A DNA stretch of 64,000 nucleotides from Archaeoglobus sp. (lineage in GTDB: Archaea > Halobacteriota > Archaeoglobi > Archaeoglobales > Archaeoglobaceae), in NCBI RefSeq assembly GCF_017656475.1, contig NZ_JACDNT010000001.1, positions 1-64,000 on the forward strand. Direction: 5' to 3'. The stretch's first letter is position 1; every line of letters begins with the position of its first letter. The position numbers and the translations under genes are program-made. Under the pieces are notes generated by a model. It searched no databases and was not told where the DNA came from. It saw only the letters and a program-made list of their open reading frames with translations. Shown one piece after another: positions 35,879-47,281 of the stretch.

Positions 35879-37077
35879 AGAACCATCTCCGTTAGTTTTA
35901 TCATTCTGGAGAAGCTGTTGTTTTCAACTGCCTTTCCGGGATTGAGGAGCGATTCCGGATCGACGGTTTTTTTGTATTCTTTGGCAAAATCAGCAAGGCC
36001 TTTGTGGGGAAAGAGCATTCCCGTTGCATAGGTTCTCCCACCAAGTCTTTCTGCGATTTTTACGAACTTAATGGCTTTCATTGCAGCCCTGTAGTAGTTG
36101 TCAACCGGGATGAGACCGAGAAACACTACATTGTCCTTGGTAAAAACAGCCTCAACCGGAAACTCGACTTTGGAGAAGAAATCAGGTGCAGTTTCATATG
36201 GCAGGACAGCCTCTGTAAATATGATCTCTCTATCTCTGCCCGCCCTGAAGAGGTTGAAACGATTTTCCCACATTATACTTCCAAGCTCTCTATCCCTTTC
36301 CTTTTCCGCTTCACCCTCGTAACTAAGAAGGAGAAGGTTTGCCTCATTAAATCCAAGCATCTTTGCAAGCTTTAAATCGATGAAAGCCCCGTGATACGCT
36401 CCATCGAGCAAATCTATGGACTTTTCAAATTCCGTTTTAATCGCCACGCTGTCAATCCTTGCATTATCCCTCAGCTTAAGACATGCCCTGAGTATAACCC
36501 CTGTTGTGCCAAACAGCCCTACATAGTTTCTCAGCTCATCCCCCTCAACTTTCTTTATACCGTCAAAATCCGCAACTTCCAGCCACTCAATGTTCTCCCC
36601 CACGCTTCCGTACTTCAAACTGCCTATCCCGTAACCTCCCTGCGCTATCCACCCCCCAACAGTTCCTGCGGGTGCACTTGAAGGATAGACTCGCAATGCC
36701 AGTCCTTGCTTATTCAGCTCATTCTCCACATCGAGCCAAACCGCACCACTCTCAACTACTGCTTTTTTTCCAATAATCTCGATTTTTCTCATTCTTGTAA
36801 GGTCAACAACAATGCATGGCTTTATTGTAACCGCACCTCCGTAAGCAGACGTTGCGGCTCCCCTCGGAACTACGGGAACCTTGTACTTCCTGCTGACTTT
36901 CAGGACTGCTTTAACTTCCTTATCGCTTTCAGGTTGAACAACACAGATAGGGTATCTTATAAAACGTTCCAAAAATTTAGGTATTTTGAGCAGATCCTGC
37001 GAATAAAGGCTCATCTGTAAAGGATGGGCATCAACTCTTTTAATTAAGTGTGACAATTCCAATACTAACGAATCCAT
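35875..37077 (-). CDS. GlcD-like FAD-linked oxidase (glycolate oxidase/D-lactate dehydrogenase)
   Basis: VVQPESDKEVKAVLKVSRKYKVPVVPRGAATSAYGGAV; C-terminal KKTVDPESLLNPGKAV; 4-bp overlap with the GlcF-like gene. Confidence 0.88.
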   Translation of the reverse strand: MDSLVLELSHLIKRVDAHPLQMSLYSQDLLKIPKFLERFIRYPICVVQPESDKEVKAVLKVSRKYKVPVVPRGAATSAYGGAVTIKPCIVVDLTRMRKIEIIGKKAVVESGAVWLDVENELNKQGLALRVYPSSAPAGTVGGWIAQGGYGIGSLKYGSVGENIEWLEVADFDGIKKVEGDELRNYVGLFGTTGVILRACLKLRDNARIDSVAIKTEFEKSIDLLDGAYHGAFIDLKLAKMLGFNEANLLLLSYEGEAEKERDRELGSIMWENRFNLFRAGRDREIIFTEAVLPYETAPDFFSKVEFPVEAVFTKDNVVFLGLIPVDNYYRAAMKAIKFVKIAERLGGRTYATGMLFPHKGLADFAKEYKKTVDPESLLNPGKAVENNSFSRMIKLTEMVL

Positions 37078-37190
37078 AATGAGGATAAAGCTTGCAAACT
37101 AAAAAATTTTGTGAAAATGATTTATAGTTTATAATATCTCATGTTGAGCCTCCATACGAGCCAAAGTTTATATTCAGCCATTGCGAAGTG

Positions 37191-38207
37191 ATGACGATGA
37201 AGATAAACTTAGAAGAGCTAAAATTCGGCACAGAGCTAATTAAGAGAGGATTCGCCAAAATGCAGAAAGGCGGAGTGATAATGGATGTCACAAATGCGGA
37301 GCAGGCGGCAATAGCTGAAGAAGCGGGTGCTGTAGCAGTTATGGCTCTGCACAAAGTGCCTGCAGACATCAGAGCTACAGGTGGTGTTGCGAGGATGGCA
37401 GATCCAAAGAAAATTCAGGAAATCATTGATGCTGTCACGATCCCCGTGATGGCAAAGTGCAGAATTGGGCACATTGCTGAAGCCAGAGCACTTGAAGCCC
37501 TTGGTGTTGACATGATTGACGAGAGTGAAGTTCTTACTCCAGCGGATGTGTTCTTCCACATCGACAAGAGGAAGTTCGTCGTCCCATTCGTCTGCGGTGC
37601 AAGGAGTCTTGGGGAGGCTGTGAGAAGAATATGGGAAGGAGCTGCGATGATAAGGACGAAGGGTGAGGCTGGAACCGGCAACGTCGTCGAGGCTGTAAAG
37701 CACATGAGGCTGATAAACAGGGCGATTTTCGAGCTGCAGAAAATGAACGAAGAGAAAATATACATTACTGCCGAGAACTACGCCTACAGGTATGCGGAAC
37801 TCGCTTCGAGAGTCAGAGAGGAAATGGGGCTTGAGAAAGTTTCCAGAAACGATGTGGTTTTCGAGGAATACACTCTCGGTGAAATCATTGACGGAATTTA
37901 CGAAATTCTGCTTGAGATCAGAGAACTCGGAAGGCTTCCGGTTGTGAACTTCGCTGCTGGAGGTGTTGCAACGCCAGCTGATGCTGCACTGATGATGCAG
38001 CTCGGCGCTGACGGAGTCTTCGTTGGTTCGGGAATATTCAAGTCATCCAACCCGCCTGAGTATGCCAAGGCCATTGTTGAGGCGGTTCAGCACTATGATG
38101 AGCCGGAAGTGATTGCTGAAGTCTCAAAAGGGTTGGGTGAGGCGATGAAAGGTCTCGATGTCTTCAAGCTCAGTGAAGAAGAGAGACTGCAGACAAGAGG
38201 TTTATGA
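37191..38207 (+). CDS. pdxS: Pyridoxal 5'-phosphate synthase subunit PdxS
   Basis: [46 protein letters not shown]. Confidence 0.97.
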   Translation: MTMKINLEELKFGTELIKRGFAKMQKGGVIMDVTNAEQAAIAEEAGAVAVMALHKVPADIRATGGVARMADPKKIQEIIDAVTIPVMAKCRIGHIAEARALEALGVDMIDESEVLTPADVFFHIDKRKFVVPFVCGARSLGEAVRRIWEGAAMIRTKGEAGTGNVVEAVKHMRLINRAIFELQKMNEEKIYITAENYAYRYAELASRVREEMGLEKVSRNDVVFEEYTLGEIIDGIYEILLEIRELGRLPVVNFAAGGVATPADAALMMQLGADGVFVGSGIFKSSNPPEYAKAIVEAVQHYDEPEVIAEVSKGLGEAMKGLDVFKLSEEERLQTRGL

Positions 38208-38800
38208 GAGTAACGGTCGTTGGGGTTCAGGGGGATGTTGAGGAGCACGTTTTAGCCACAAAACGGGCTCTGAAGAACCTGAAAATTGATGGCGAGGTTG
38301 TAGCTACAAGGAGGAAAGGTGTAGTTTCAAAAAGCGATGCTGTAATCCTTCCTGGTGGAGAGAGCACCACAATAAGCAAACTAATTTTTTCTGATGGCAT
38401 CGCAGATGAGATTTTACAGCTTGCAGAGGAAGGAAAACCTGTTATGGGCACATGCGCTGGCTTAATTTTGCTCTCGAAATATGGGGATGAGCAGGTTGAA
38501 AAAACTGACACGAAGCTCTTGGGTTTGCTTGATGCAAAGGTTAAGAGAAACGCGTTTGGAAGGCAGAGGGAGAGCTTCCAGGTGTCCCTGGATGTGAAGC
38601 ATGTTGGAAAATTCGAGGCTGTATTCATAAGGGCTCCCGCGATAGTAGAGGTCGGCAAAGATGTCGAGGTTCTTGCAACCTTAGAAAATTTTATCGTTGC
38701 AGCAAAGCAAAAAAACGTTTTAGGGCTGGCTTTCCATCCTGAACTGACCAATGACACGAGAATTCACGAATTTTTCCTGAAAATCGGAGAATGTCAATGA
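38204..38800 (+). CDS. pdxT: PLP synthase glutaminase subunit PdxT
   Basis: [11 protein letters not shown]...[12 protein letters not shown]...GTCAGLILL...[16 protein letters not shown]. Confidence 0.96.
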   Translation: MRVTVVGVQGDVEEHVLATKRALKNLKIDGEVVATRRKGVVSKSDAVILPGGESTTISKLIFSDGIADEILQLAEEGKPVMGTCAGLILLSKYGDEQVEKTDTKLLGLLDAKVKRNAFGRQRESFQVSLDVKHVGKFEAVFIRAPAIVEVGKDVEVLATLENFIVAAKQKNVLGLAFHPELTNDTRIHEFFLKIGECQ

Positions 38801-39666
38801 ACTCGAAAACTCACCTCCTACTAGGCTTAACTATGCTAATATGGGCGGGTTCGTTTATTTTCATTAAGGTTGGTTTGAGAGAACTCGACCCATACAACCT
38901 CGCATTCTACCGATTTCTCATAGCCTCTCCACTTCTGTTGGCGTGGGTCTTCTGGAGGAGAGGTGTAGTAAAGCCAAACGGTTTTGATTGGGTTTACTTA
39001 TCAATTCTCGCCCTCTCGGGAGTTACCCTGCTCTATGCCTTTCAATTTCTGGCTTTGAAGTACACCACAGCAACAAACGCTTCGATACTAATCAACACCT
39101 CTACGGTATTTGTTGCCATCTGGGGATTTGTCAAGGGAGAAACAAATCCGTGGAAGGTGGCAGGGGTGTTCCTATCCTTTGCCGGAGTAATACTAATAGT
39201 TTCAAAGGGCACACTGGAGTTTTTCAGCTCAAAAACTCTGTTTGGAGATATTCTTATGATTATAGACGGTTTTCTGTGGGCTGTTTACACAGTTCTCGGC
39301 TCGAAAATGCTTTTGAAGTACGACCATGAAACTCTTACAGCATATGCATTTGTATTGGGGACGGTTTTTCTCCTGCCATTCGCCCTTTATGCCGGACTTG
39401 CGAACCCTCTTATGCTTAATTCGGAAACGATTGCCGCTCTGCTTTACCTTTCCATCTTCTGCTCCGTTTTTGCCTATGTCGTGTGGTACTACGCTCTAAG
39501 CAATGCTGATTCGACAAGCGTTGCAGTTTACGTCTACCTCGTCCCGCTCTTCACTGCAATATTCGCATTCTATGCACTCAACGAGAGACCCGATTTATTC
39601 ACTGCAGTGGGAGGAATAATTACAATTTCTGGCGTTTATCTCACCACGGCCAAGCAGCATCAATAG
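38797..39666 (+). CDS. EamA/DMT-family transporter
   Basis: About ten TM segments, LTMLIWAGSFIFIKVGLRELDP. Confidence 0.85.
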   Translation: MNSKTHLLLGLTMLIWAGSFIFIKVGLRELDPYNLAFYRFLIASPLLLAWVFWRRGVVKPNGFDWVYLSILALSGVTLLYAFQFLALKYTTATNASILINTSTVFVAIWGFVKGETNPWKVAGVFLSFAGVILIVSKGTLEFFSSKTLFGDILMIIDGFLWAVYTVLGSKMLLKYDHETLTAYAFVLGTVFLLPFALYAGLANPLMLNSETIAALLYLSIFCSVFAYVVWYYALSNADSTSVAVYVYLVPLFTAIFAFYALNERPDLFTAVGGIITISGVYLTTAKQHQ

Positions 39667-39698
39667 TTTTATAAATCCTTGACTCAAGCAACTTCTGC

Positions 39699-40088
39699 AT
39701 GGAGTTCAGGGTTGTTATTTCAGATCCAAAGACAGGAAGAGCGTATCAGAAGGTCATTGAGGGAGCTAATGCTAACAGACTTATAGGAAAGCAGATAGGA
39801 GATGTAATCAGCGGTACAATCGTTGAGCTCCCGCCAGACTACGAGCTGAAGATCACAGGCGGAACGGACAGAGATGGATTTCCAATGAGACCTGATCTAC
39901 CAGGTACAGCAAGGAGAAGATTGCTGCTCAGTGGAGGAGTGGGATTCAAGCCAAAGGAAAAGGGACTGAGGAAGAGGAAGAGTGTAAGAGGTAAGGTGAT
40001 TTCAAAGGACATTCTGCAGATCAACACTGTGGTAGTGAAACACGGAAAGGTTCCGCTTGAAGAGATATTCAAGCAGAAGGAAGAGTGA
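39699..40088 (+). CDS. rps6e: Ribosomal protein S6e
   Basis: VVISDPKTGRAYQKVIEG...ITGGTDRDGFPMRPDLPGTARRRLLLSGGVGFKP. Confidence 0.97.
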   Translation: MEFRVVISDPKTGRAYQKVIEGANANRLIGKQIGDVISGTIVELPPDYELKITGGTDRDGFPMRPDLPGTARRRLLLSGGVGFKPKEKGLRKRKSVRGKVISKDILQINTVVVKHGKVPLEEIFKQKEE

Positions 40089-40099
40089 AGTAGAGTGAA

Positions 40100-40717
40100 A
40101 TGGGAATTTTAGAGGACAAAAAGAGAGCTCGGATTTTTTACAGGTACTTTTCTAAAATTTACGATTATATCAATCCCATCTTCTATTCTGACGAAATGCG
40201 AAAAACAGTAGTGGACATGGCCAATATTAACGGCGATTCTCTTGTCCTTGAAGTCGGATGCGGAACTGGCTTCACCACTGAAGAAATAGTCAGGAGAACT
40301 GGAGAGAACAAGGTAGTGGCGGTCGATCTCACCCCCGAGCAGATGATGAAAGCAAGAGCAAAACTCACTAATGTGAACTACTTTCTGGGAGATGCGGAAA
40401 ACCTACCGTTTAAGGACGACTTTTTCGATGCAGCCATATCGGCGGGGAGCATAGAGTACTGGCCACACCCGCAGAAGGGGATAGAGGAGATGGCAAGAGT
40501 CACCAAAAGCGGAGGAAAGGTTGTAATTCTCGCCCCAAGAAAGCCGGACAACATCATTGTGAGAAAATTCGCGGAAAGCATAATGCTCTTCCCCTCAACC
40601 CAGCAGTGCGTTTACTGGTTCATGAAGGCCGGTTTAGAAGATATAAGATTCGTCGAAATGGGTCCTTACCGGTTTTGGAGTAAGCTTGTAGTGATTATAA
40701 GCGGCACAGTTCCCTGA
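40100..40717 (+). CDS. Class I SAM-dependent methyltransferase
   Basis: LVLEVGCGTGFTTEEIVRR...VVAVDLTPEQMMKARAKL. Confidence 0.85.
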   Translation: MGILEDKKRARIFYRYFSKIYDYINPIFYSDEMRKTVVDMANINGDSLVLEVGCGTGFTTEEIVRRTGENKVVAVDLTPEQMMKARAKLTNVNYFLGDAENLPFKDDFFDAAISAGSIEYWPHPQKGIEEMARVTKSGGKVVILAPRKPDNIIVRKFAESIMLFPSTQQCVYWFMKAGLEDIRFVEMGPYRFWSKLVVIISGTVP

Positions 40718-40754
40718 CCAGAGAAATTTTAAACAGTAAAGGACTTCATCATTT

Positions 40755-41153
40755 ATGGACAAAGTGAGTTACATAGGTCCAGTAATTCTCGACGATCCAG
40801 AGGAGTTTTCCCTTTCAGAGTTTGCAAGGCAGGTTGTGGCAATGGAGGCCGAGAGGCTGTACTACTCCAACGGCAGAATATTTTTCGTCGAGTACGACAC
40901 GATCCACGGCATTCTTGATGACAGGCTGGTAATTGTTGAGCTCATAACCTACACCTCCTTCACCACGGTCGGTGAGTACAGGAACTGGATTGTCTATTAC
41001 GGAAATGACGACACTGCCGACTATGTGGAAAAAATAAAGGATATAAGAGGAGACATGACGATCATTCCAGTTCTCAGAACTCACGACAGGTTTATCAGAA
41101 AGATTGAGGAACAAATTAATAAGGGGCAGTTCAGAAGTTTTGCTTCTCAATGA
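40755..41153 (+). CDS. Hypothetical protein, 132 aa
   Basis: Clean ORF with good codon content; no family recognised. Convergent 23-bp overlap with the next gene. Confidence 0.55.
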   Translation: MDKVSYIGPVILDDPEEFSLSEFARQVVAMEAERLYYSNGRIFFVEYDTIHGILDDRLVIVELITYTSFTTVGEYRNWIVYYGNDDTADYVEKIKDIRGDMTIIPVLRTHDRFIRKIEEQINKGQFRSFASQ

Positions 41154-41694
41154 AATCAGCCACTATTCTGGCTATGAGGTCAAACTTTCCGAAGTAGAAG
41201 TGGTCTGTCTCAACTTTCACCATCTCTTTAGGCTCTGAAGCCAGTTCAAAAACTTTTAGTGATTCCTCTAGAGACACAAACTGATCCTGCGTTGCTACGA
41301 TGAAAAGCTTCGGTACTTTGGCATCCTTGAAGTAGATGGAGTTTATCTCAGGAAGTGGAGAGAGGTAAACGGCAGCGTCACAGTATTCAGCGACGTTTGA
41401 AGCTACCACACTTCCAAACGAGTATCCGACAATAGCTATTTTATCATGCCTGTCTTTAAGATAGGCTATGCACTTCTTCGCATCCTCTACCTCTCCTATA
41501 CCGCTTCTGAACGGCTGCTGGTAGTCAAACCTTAAGACTGAGATGTCCCTTTTTGTCAGCTCCGAAGCTATTCTTTCAAGCCTCACATCAAATCTGCTTC
41601 CACCCATAAGCGGGTGTGGAGGGCAAAGGAGAATCGCGTTCTCTCCCCGGATGCTGTAAGTTGCCCTGACACCATCAACAACTACCTCAGCCAT
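41131..41694 (-). CDS. Alpha/beta hydrolase (dienelactone hydrolase/esterase-like)
   Basis: LLCPPHPLMGGSRFDVRLERIA...IAIVGYSFGSVVA. Confidence 0.8.
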   Translation of the reverse strand: MAEVVVDGVRATYSIRGENAILLCPPHPLMGGSRFDVRLERIASELTKRDISVLRFDYQQPFRSGIGEVEDAKKCIAYLKDRHDKIAIVGYSFGSVVASNVAEYCDAAVYLSPLPEINSIYFKDAKVPKLFIVATQDQFVSLEESLKVFELASEPKEMVKVETDHFYFGKFDLIARIVADFIEKQNF

Positions 41695-42571
41695 TGTCCC
41701 TCCTCCTTATCTCCTCAACAGCCTCGCGGGCTGAATCAGCAACTCTACCTCCTTCAGAAATTAAATTTTCGAGCTCTTTCACATCTTTCTCATCGCCAAG
41801 CATTCCGAGCATCATAGCCGCATCTTCCCTAATCCTCGCATCCTCGTGTTTGAGAAGTCGTCTAAGAGCCTTCTTAACCCCCTCTACAACCTCTTTCTCG
41901 TCTTTAAGAGCTTCTGCAGTAGCCATCGCTCCCAGTCTGACCATGAACTCCTCGTGTCCCATCAACTCCCCAAGAAGCTCTCCGAGCCCTTCCTCTACAA
42001 CGAGTGCTTTCGCGTCCTCTATTTCACCGCTCATAAGTTTTTCCGCAAGGTAATCTCTGTAATCCCCGTTTATAGCATCCCTTATGTACTTTTCAGCCTT
42101 GGCCAAGCTGATTGCCCCAACGAACCTCATCTTGCCCATTAAAGTGGTGGGAACGCTCATCACCCCGTATTTTTCCGCAAAATCCGGAAACATTGTTGCA
42201 TCAACAATATGGTGCTCGATGGCAAATTTCTGGGCGAGAGTATTGATGGAATCGACCGTTGCCCTGCAGTTGGGACATACCGGGGCTACAAAGGTGATAA
42301 TCCTGATTTCTGCGCCATTCTTTATACCATCAGCAACGATTTTAATTGCGTGAATAAAGCTTTGAAGCTCGTTCTGCTTTGGAACTGCATGAAAGTAAAT
42401 TTCTGAGTAATCTATCTTAACTCCGGGAAGAGAGAGACTTGGCTCAGGAGTAGGGTTGAATTCGAGACTTATCCTTTCCTCATCGTTAAACAGTTTTTTG
42501 AGGTAATTGTAAATCTCCTCGCTGCCGAAAACTTTGAGTCTGACACTTCTTTTCAGTTCGTCCAGTCGCAT
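41687..42571 (-). CDS. Thioredoxin-fold (CPNC) protein fused to C-terminal HEAT repeats
   Basis: [21 protein letters not shown] then [33 protein letters not shown]. Confidence 0.75.
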   Translation of the reverse strand: MRLDELKRSVRLKVFGSEEIYNYLKKLFNDEERISLEFNPTPEPSLSLPGVKIDYSEIYFHAVPKQNELQSFIHAIKIVADGIKNGAEIRIITFVAPVCPNCRATVDSINTLAQKFAIEHHIVDATMFPDFAEKYGVMSVPTTLMGKMRFVGAISLAKAEKYIRDAINGDYRDYLAEKLMSGEIEDAKALVVEEGLGELLGELMGHEEFMVRLGAMATAEALKDEKEVVEGVKKALRRLLKHEDARIREDAAMMLGMLGDEKDVKELENLISEGGRVADSAREAVEEIRRRDNG

Positions 42572-42624
42572 CATCTGAACTTCCAGCAACAAGTTTTAAA
42601 GCATTTTTTGATTATATCTCAATA

Positions 42625-44721
42625 ATGGGTATTAGCAGTCCGGCACTTTGGACGGAGTTCTTTGAAAGGTACTACAGAGAAGAAATCAACAAGCTTGCTT
42701 ACAAGCTAAAGTCAGGCGGAGATAGTAGATCCCTTTACGTAAACTTTGTTAGAGACTTGTCCATATTTCAGGAGGGGAAGCTGGGAGAAGAGCTGATTGA
42801 AAAGCCCGATGAAGTATTGATTCACGCTGAAAGGGGTTTGGCGAACGCCACCAACATTTATGGCATCTCTCTTGAAGGTTGTAAGCCCAGATTCTACTCA
42901 CTCCCTACTGCGAGAAAAGTTCTGATAAGGAACCTCAGGTCAGAGCACATCGGGAAATTCATGGCGATTGAAGGGATCGTCAGGAAGGTCACTGAGGTGA
43001 GGCCAAGGATAGTGGAGGCAGCATTTGCCTGTCTCAACTGCGGGAGCATAACAATGGTTCCTCAGGAGGATAGCCAGCTCAGACATCCGTTTGAGTGCAG
43101 CAAGTGCAGCACGAAGAAAATGGTCTTTCTCCCTGACAGCAGCATCTCTGTTGACAGCCAGAGGGTGAAGATTCAGGAGTATCCTGAGAATCTAAGGGGA
43201 GGAGAGCAGCCACAAACGATAGATGTAATTCTTGAAGGAGATCTTGCCGGTTCCGTGAATCCCGGAGACAGAGTGGTAATCAACGGTATCGTGAGAGCAA
43301 AGCCCAGAGGTCTCGGGCAGAGGAAGATGACCCACATGGACCTCTATATAGAGGGAAACTCCGTTGAAGTTCTCCAGCAGGAGTACGAGGAGTTCGAGAT
43401 AACAGAAAAAGACAGAGAGCTGATAATGCAGCTTGCCGCAAGCGACGACATCTATGATAAAATAGTCAAGTCCATAGCCCCGTCAATTTACGGCCATGAG
43501 GACGTCAAGCTCGCCATAGCCCTGCAGCTCTTTGGAGGTGTGCCAAAAAAGCTTCCGGATGGAACTGAAATCAGAGGTGACATTCACATTCTCCTCGTCG
43601 GTGATCCGGGTGTTGCCAAGTCACAGCTTTTGAAGTACGTCCACAGGATAGCTCCGAGAAGCGTTTACACCACGGGAAAAGGGACGACGACCGCAGGCCT
43701 TACTGCTACAGCGGTCAGAGACGAGGTTGATGGGAGGTGGACTCTCGAAGCTGGAGCGCTTGTTCTTGCGGATAAGGGTATAGCTCTCGTTGATGAAATC
43801 GACAAGATGAGGAAAGAAGATACTTCTGCACTTCACGAAGCTCTGGAGCAGCAAACCATCAGCGTCGCCAAGGCGGGAATTAACGCAATTTTGAAGGCAA
43901 GATGTGCTTTACTTGGTGCCGCAAACCCCAAGTACGGAAGGTTCGAGAAGTTCACGCCGGTTCCGGAGCAAATCGAGATGTCTCCAACACTCCTCTCCAG
44001 GTTTGACCTCATCTTCGTCCTGAAGGATGAGCCGGATGAGGAAAAGGACAAAAGACTTGTTGAGCACATCCTCTACTCCCACCAGCTTGGAGAGATTACG
44101 GAGAAGGTCAAAAATGTTGTAGCGGAGTATGATGAAGATTACATAAAGCAGAGAGCGGAGAAGATAATTCCCGAAATTGATCCTGATTTGCTCAGGAAGT
44201 ACATAGCCTACGCCAGAAAGACCGTTTACCCCGTTTTAACAGATGAGGCAAAGGAGAAGATCAAGGAGTTCTACCTATCCCTCAGAGCGAGAGTGAAGGA
44301 GAACTCGCCAGTTCCCATAACCGCAAGACAGCTTGAAAGCATAGTCCGCCTTGCCGAGGCTTCAGCGAGAGTCAGGCTAAGCGACAGAGTTGAGCCTGAA
44401 GATGTGGACAGAGTTATTGAAATCATGATGAGGAGTCTCAGAGAGATTGCGGTAGACCCTGAAACTGGCGAGATGGACATCGATCTCGCTTATTCCGGCA
44501 CCTCGAAAACGCAGAGAGACAGAATTATGATTATGAAGAAAATAATCGACAAGCTTGAGAAGGACCATGAAAAGGGAGTCCCTGAGGAACTGGTACTGGA
44601 AGAAGCTGAGAAAGAAGGGATCGACAGGATGAAAGCGAAAGAAATTCTCTCAAAGTTAAAACTGCATGGGGAAGTCTACACTCCCAAGCACGGACATTAC
44701 AAATTGGTAAGCAAACTTTAG
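42625..44721 (+). CDS. mcm: MCM replicative helicase
   Basis: CLNCGS...CSKCS zinc motif; [48 protein letters not shown]. Confidence 0.97.
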   Translation: MGISSPALWTEFFERYYREEINKLAYKLKSGGDSRSLYVNFVRDLSIFQEGKLGEELIEKPDEVLIHAERGLANATNIYGISLEGCKPRFYSLPTARKVLIRNLRSEHIGKFMAIEGIVRKVTEVRPRIVEAAFACLNCGSITMVPQEDSQLRHPFECSKCSTKKMVFLPDSSISVDSQRVKIQEYPENLRGGEQPQTIDVILEGDLAGSVNPGDRVVINGIVRAKPRGLGQRKMTHMDLYIEGNSVEVLQQEYEEFEITEKDRELIMQLAASDDIYDKIVKSIAPSIYGHEDVKLAIALQLFGGVPKKLPDGTEIRGDIHILLVGDPGVAKSQLLKYVHRIAPRSVYTTGKGTTTAGLTATAVRDEVDGRWTLEAGALVLADKGIALVDEIDKMRKEDTSALHEALEQQTISVAKAGINAILKARCALLGAANPKYGRFEKFTPVPEQIEMSPTLLSRFDLIFVLKDEPDEEKDKRLVEHILYSHQLGEITEKVKNVVAEYDEDYIKQRAEKIIPEIDPDLLRKYIAYARKTVYPVLTDEAKEKIKEFYLSLRARVKENSPVPITARQLESIVRLAEASARVRLSDRVEPEDVDRVIEIMMRSLREIAVDPETGEMDIDLAYSGTSKTQRDRIMIMKKIIDKLEKDHEKGVPEELVLEEAEKEGIDRMKAKEILSKLKLHGEVYTPKHGHYKLVSKL

Positions 44722-44762
44722 AGAGATAAAGGTTAAATATTTTGCGGTCAAAATGCTTAACA

Positions 44763-45473
44763 ATGAAACTCGTAAAGACAGGGATCCTACCCCTCGACAC
44801 ACAGCTTGGCGGAGGGATGCCTGCAGGTAGCGTTGTCTCGGTCTTTGAAGAGCCAGGGGCAGGAGCTGATGTGCTTTCGTACCACTTTACAGTTGAGGGA
44901 GCAAAGCAAGGCGAGAATGTGTTCTACTTAGCCACGGACGATAGCAGTGAGGAAATTAGAGAATATATCAACCTTTACTTTGACCTTGACGAAGCTGTTT
45001 GGGAGAACATAACACTTCTGAGCCTGAATACTTCAGTTCTAAGCGAGGAAGGGGAGAAGGACGCAAAGGATTTCCTTAAAAAAACCATTTACGATCCCAT
45101 CGGAGGGATAAAAACAATACTAAGCCATGAAGAGTTTGAAAGAGTTGTGTTCAACAATTTCACGTACTTCCTCGTAAACTATCCGATAGAAGACGTCATA
45201 TCGCTGATTGATGTTCTGTCCAATTATGCAAAGAAAAACCAGTCAGTGGTGATGCTCCTTGTTACCAAAGGCATGTTCGATTCAAGAACTGAAACTACGC
45301 TTAAGCACTACTCCGATGGAGTTATCGAACTAACGCTGAGAGAAGTTGAAAATGAAGTCCAGAGAAGGTTGAAAGTCGTGAAGTTCAAGGGAATTCTTGT
45401 TCCCAAGGCGATTCTGAGGTATGAGTTAACCGACAAAGGTATAAAAATGGAGTCTGTGATGAGAGTTTTATGA
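44763..45473 (+). CDS. RecA/KaiC-like protein with degenerate P-loop
   Basis: TGILPLDTQLGGGMPAGSVVSVFEEPGAGADVLSYHF: RecA-superfamily layout, no GK[ST]. Confidence 0.75.
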   Translation: MKLVKTGILPLDTQLGGGMPAGSVVSVFEEPGAGADVLSYHFTVEGAKQGENVFYLATDDSSEEIREYINLYFDLDEAVWENITLLSLNTSVLSEEGEKDAKDFLKKTIYDPIGGIKTILSHEEFERVVFNNFTYFLVNYPIEDVISLIDVLSNYAKKNQSVVMLLVTKGMFDSRTETTLKHYSDGVIELTLREVENEVQRRLKVVKFKGILVPKAILRYELTDKGIKMESVMRVL

Positions 45474-45919
45474 GAGTTACATTCGGGGAAATTTATGTTG
45501 AAGACCCCTCAAATTTCAGGGCAGAGAATGCTGCATTTATAAACTCTAAGTACGTAGTCTCTCTTGAAGTTGTTGAATTTGCCGCTGAAAAGGCAATAAA
45601 GAACTGGCAGACTGGAAGGAGGATTTCAAGATTACTTCCAATTGAAATACTTCTCCACTACGCTGCAACAAGGCAGATAAGGGACGCTTTAAAACTGGGT
45701 GTTGGAAAGGGTCTCAATAGGGTGGCTGCTGTAATCCTTGATGAAAGCAAAATTGAAGGTTTTGAGGAAAGAGAATTCAAGCCCGAATATGACGTAAATG
45801 CTGTTGTTAAGCACTACGGTATAACAAAGGAAGAGCTGGAAATTGCAGGACTGGAGAAGCTTCCTTTGCTGGTTAGAGAGAGAATTGCCCTCTTTTCCGC
45901 TTTTGAAGAAGTGGTGTGA
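45470..45919 (+). CDS. KEOPS complex subunit Cgi121 homolog
   Basis: RRISRLLPIEILLHYAATRQIRDALKLGVGKGLNRVAAVILDE. Confidence 0.8.
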   Translation: MRVTFGEIYVEDPSNFRAENAAFINSKYVVSLEVVEFAAEKAIKNWQTGRRISRLLPIEILLHYAATRQIRDALKLGVGKGLNRVAAVILDESKIEGFEEREFKPEYDVNAVVKHYGITKEELEIAGLEKLPLLVRERIALFSAFEEVV

Positions 45920-46758
45920 TGAAGGCAAAGGCCTACGCTGCTGGAACGGTTTTAAACGCCTTACCCACAGGAATAGGTTCAGCCTTTGGGATAGAGATGA
46001 AGACCGTCGTAAAACTGAGACCATCTGAAGATGTAAGAGTTGTGATAAACGGAGTTGAGAGAAAAAACATTGTTGCTCAAAGAATTCTTCATTCAACGGG
46101 TGTTAGGGCTGAAATCTTCGTAGAGTCTGAAATTCCTGGAGGTAGTGGTTTAGGAAGCAGCAGCGCCTTCGTGAACGCCCTTATCTGTGCCATCAAAAAG
46201 ATGAAGGGTGAAAAACTCGATGCTTTCGAGATACTCAGGTCAAACGCAAGATTCTCTCTTGAAGCAGGTATAAGCTACACAGGAGCTTTTGACGATGCGT
46301 CTGCCTCACTGCTCGGTAAATTTGTTGTTTCGGACAACAGGAAAATGAGATTGATAAGAATCGACGATTTTGAAGGTTACTCTGCAGTACTTCTTCCTGA
46401 GTTCAGGAGGAGTAGGGTTGACTGGAAGAAGCTCAGGAATAATGCAAGCGAAGTCAAGGAAGGTATAGATGCAGCTCTGAAAGGGGATTACTGCGAGGCT
46501 ATAAGGTTGAATACAGAATATATCTGTAAAATGCTTGGTTATCCGGTAGAGATTGCGAAAAAAGGATGGAAGAAGGGATTTTGCTGTGGTTTATCAGGGA
46601 ATGGTCCGAGTTATGTGGCTTTTGGAAGCAAAAATGAGATGGAAGAACTTGAAGAGATCTGGAGTAATTATGGAAGGGTTTATGTTAGAAAGCTCGCAAA
46701 TAAGCCGGCTGAAGATGTTGTAATTTCCGATGCCATTTTTGAAGGGTTTGATGGCTGA
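45919..46758 (+). CDS. Archaeal GHMP-family shikimate kinase
   Basis: MKAKAYAAGTVLNALPTGIGSAFGIEM...EIPGGSGLGSSSAFVNAL. Confidence 0.88.
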   Translation: MKAKAYAAGTVLNALPTGIGSAFGIEMKTVVKLRPSEDVRVVINGVERKNIVAQRILHSTGVRAEIFVESEIPGGSGLGSSSAFVNALICAIKKMKGEKLDAFEILRSNARFSLEAGISYTGAFDDASASLLGKFVVSDNRKMRLIRIDDFEGYSAVLLPEFRRSRVDWKKLRNNASEVKEGIDAALKGDYCEAIRLNTEYICKMLGYPVEIAKKGWKKGFCCGLSGNGPSYVAFGSKNEMEELEEIWSNYGRVYVRKLANKPAEDVVISDAIFEGFDG

Positions 46759-46783
46759 TGGCTCTGTAGGGCAATAGGCCTTT

Positions 46784-47248
46784 TTACTTACTCAACTTCT
46801 TTCTCATTCTTATCCACTTTCCCCATTCCCCGCCCTCCTCGAAGCTTTGAGATGCGTAAAACCTTCTCGCCCTGTAGTTTGTTCTCCCTACCCATAACTC
46901 AGCCACTTTTCTTTCCCTCTCCCGAGCATATTCTAAGGCTTTTCCCAAAAGCTTTGCACCAATCCCTTTTCCCCTGTACTCAGGAAGGATGAAAAGCTCG
47001 TGAACCTCTCCAACCTTCTTTCGCTCGAACACGCTGAACCAGTTCGTGTCACATGCGACAAATCCAACAGCTTCACTGTTAATCAAAGCGACCATCACGC
47101 CATCTTTATCTCTTGAAAGAAGCCATTTGAAGTAATTTTTAATGTCTCTTTTTCTGGTATATGCGTAATTTTCAAGTCCCCTGTAAGATTCTATGTACAC
47201 TCTTACAAAATCATCAATATCGCTCCTGTCTGCTTTTCTTATCTCCAC
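46784..47248 (-). CDS. GNAT-family acetyltransferase
   Basis: LFILPEYRGKGIGAKLLGKALEYARER. Confidence 0.85.
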   Translation of the reverse strand: MEIRKADRSDIDDFVRVYIESYRGLENYAYTRKRDIKNYFKWLLSRDKDGVMVALINSEAVGFVACDTNWFSVFERKKVGEVHELFILPEYRGKGIGAKLLGKALEYARERERKVAELWVGRTNYRARRFYASQSFEEGGEWGKWIRMRKKLSK

Positions 47249-47281
47249 GAATCAGGCTTATATACTGGACTTTTAAAAGCT

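Noticed and set aside
34772-37077. Calling the glcD/glcF-like pair the lactate dehydrogenase of the organism
   Set aside because: Sequence alone does not separate glycolate oxidase from D-lactate dehydrogenase or other 2-hydroxyacid substrates; no lactate permease or lutABC-like neighbours in the window.
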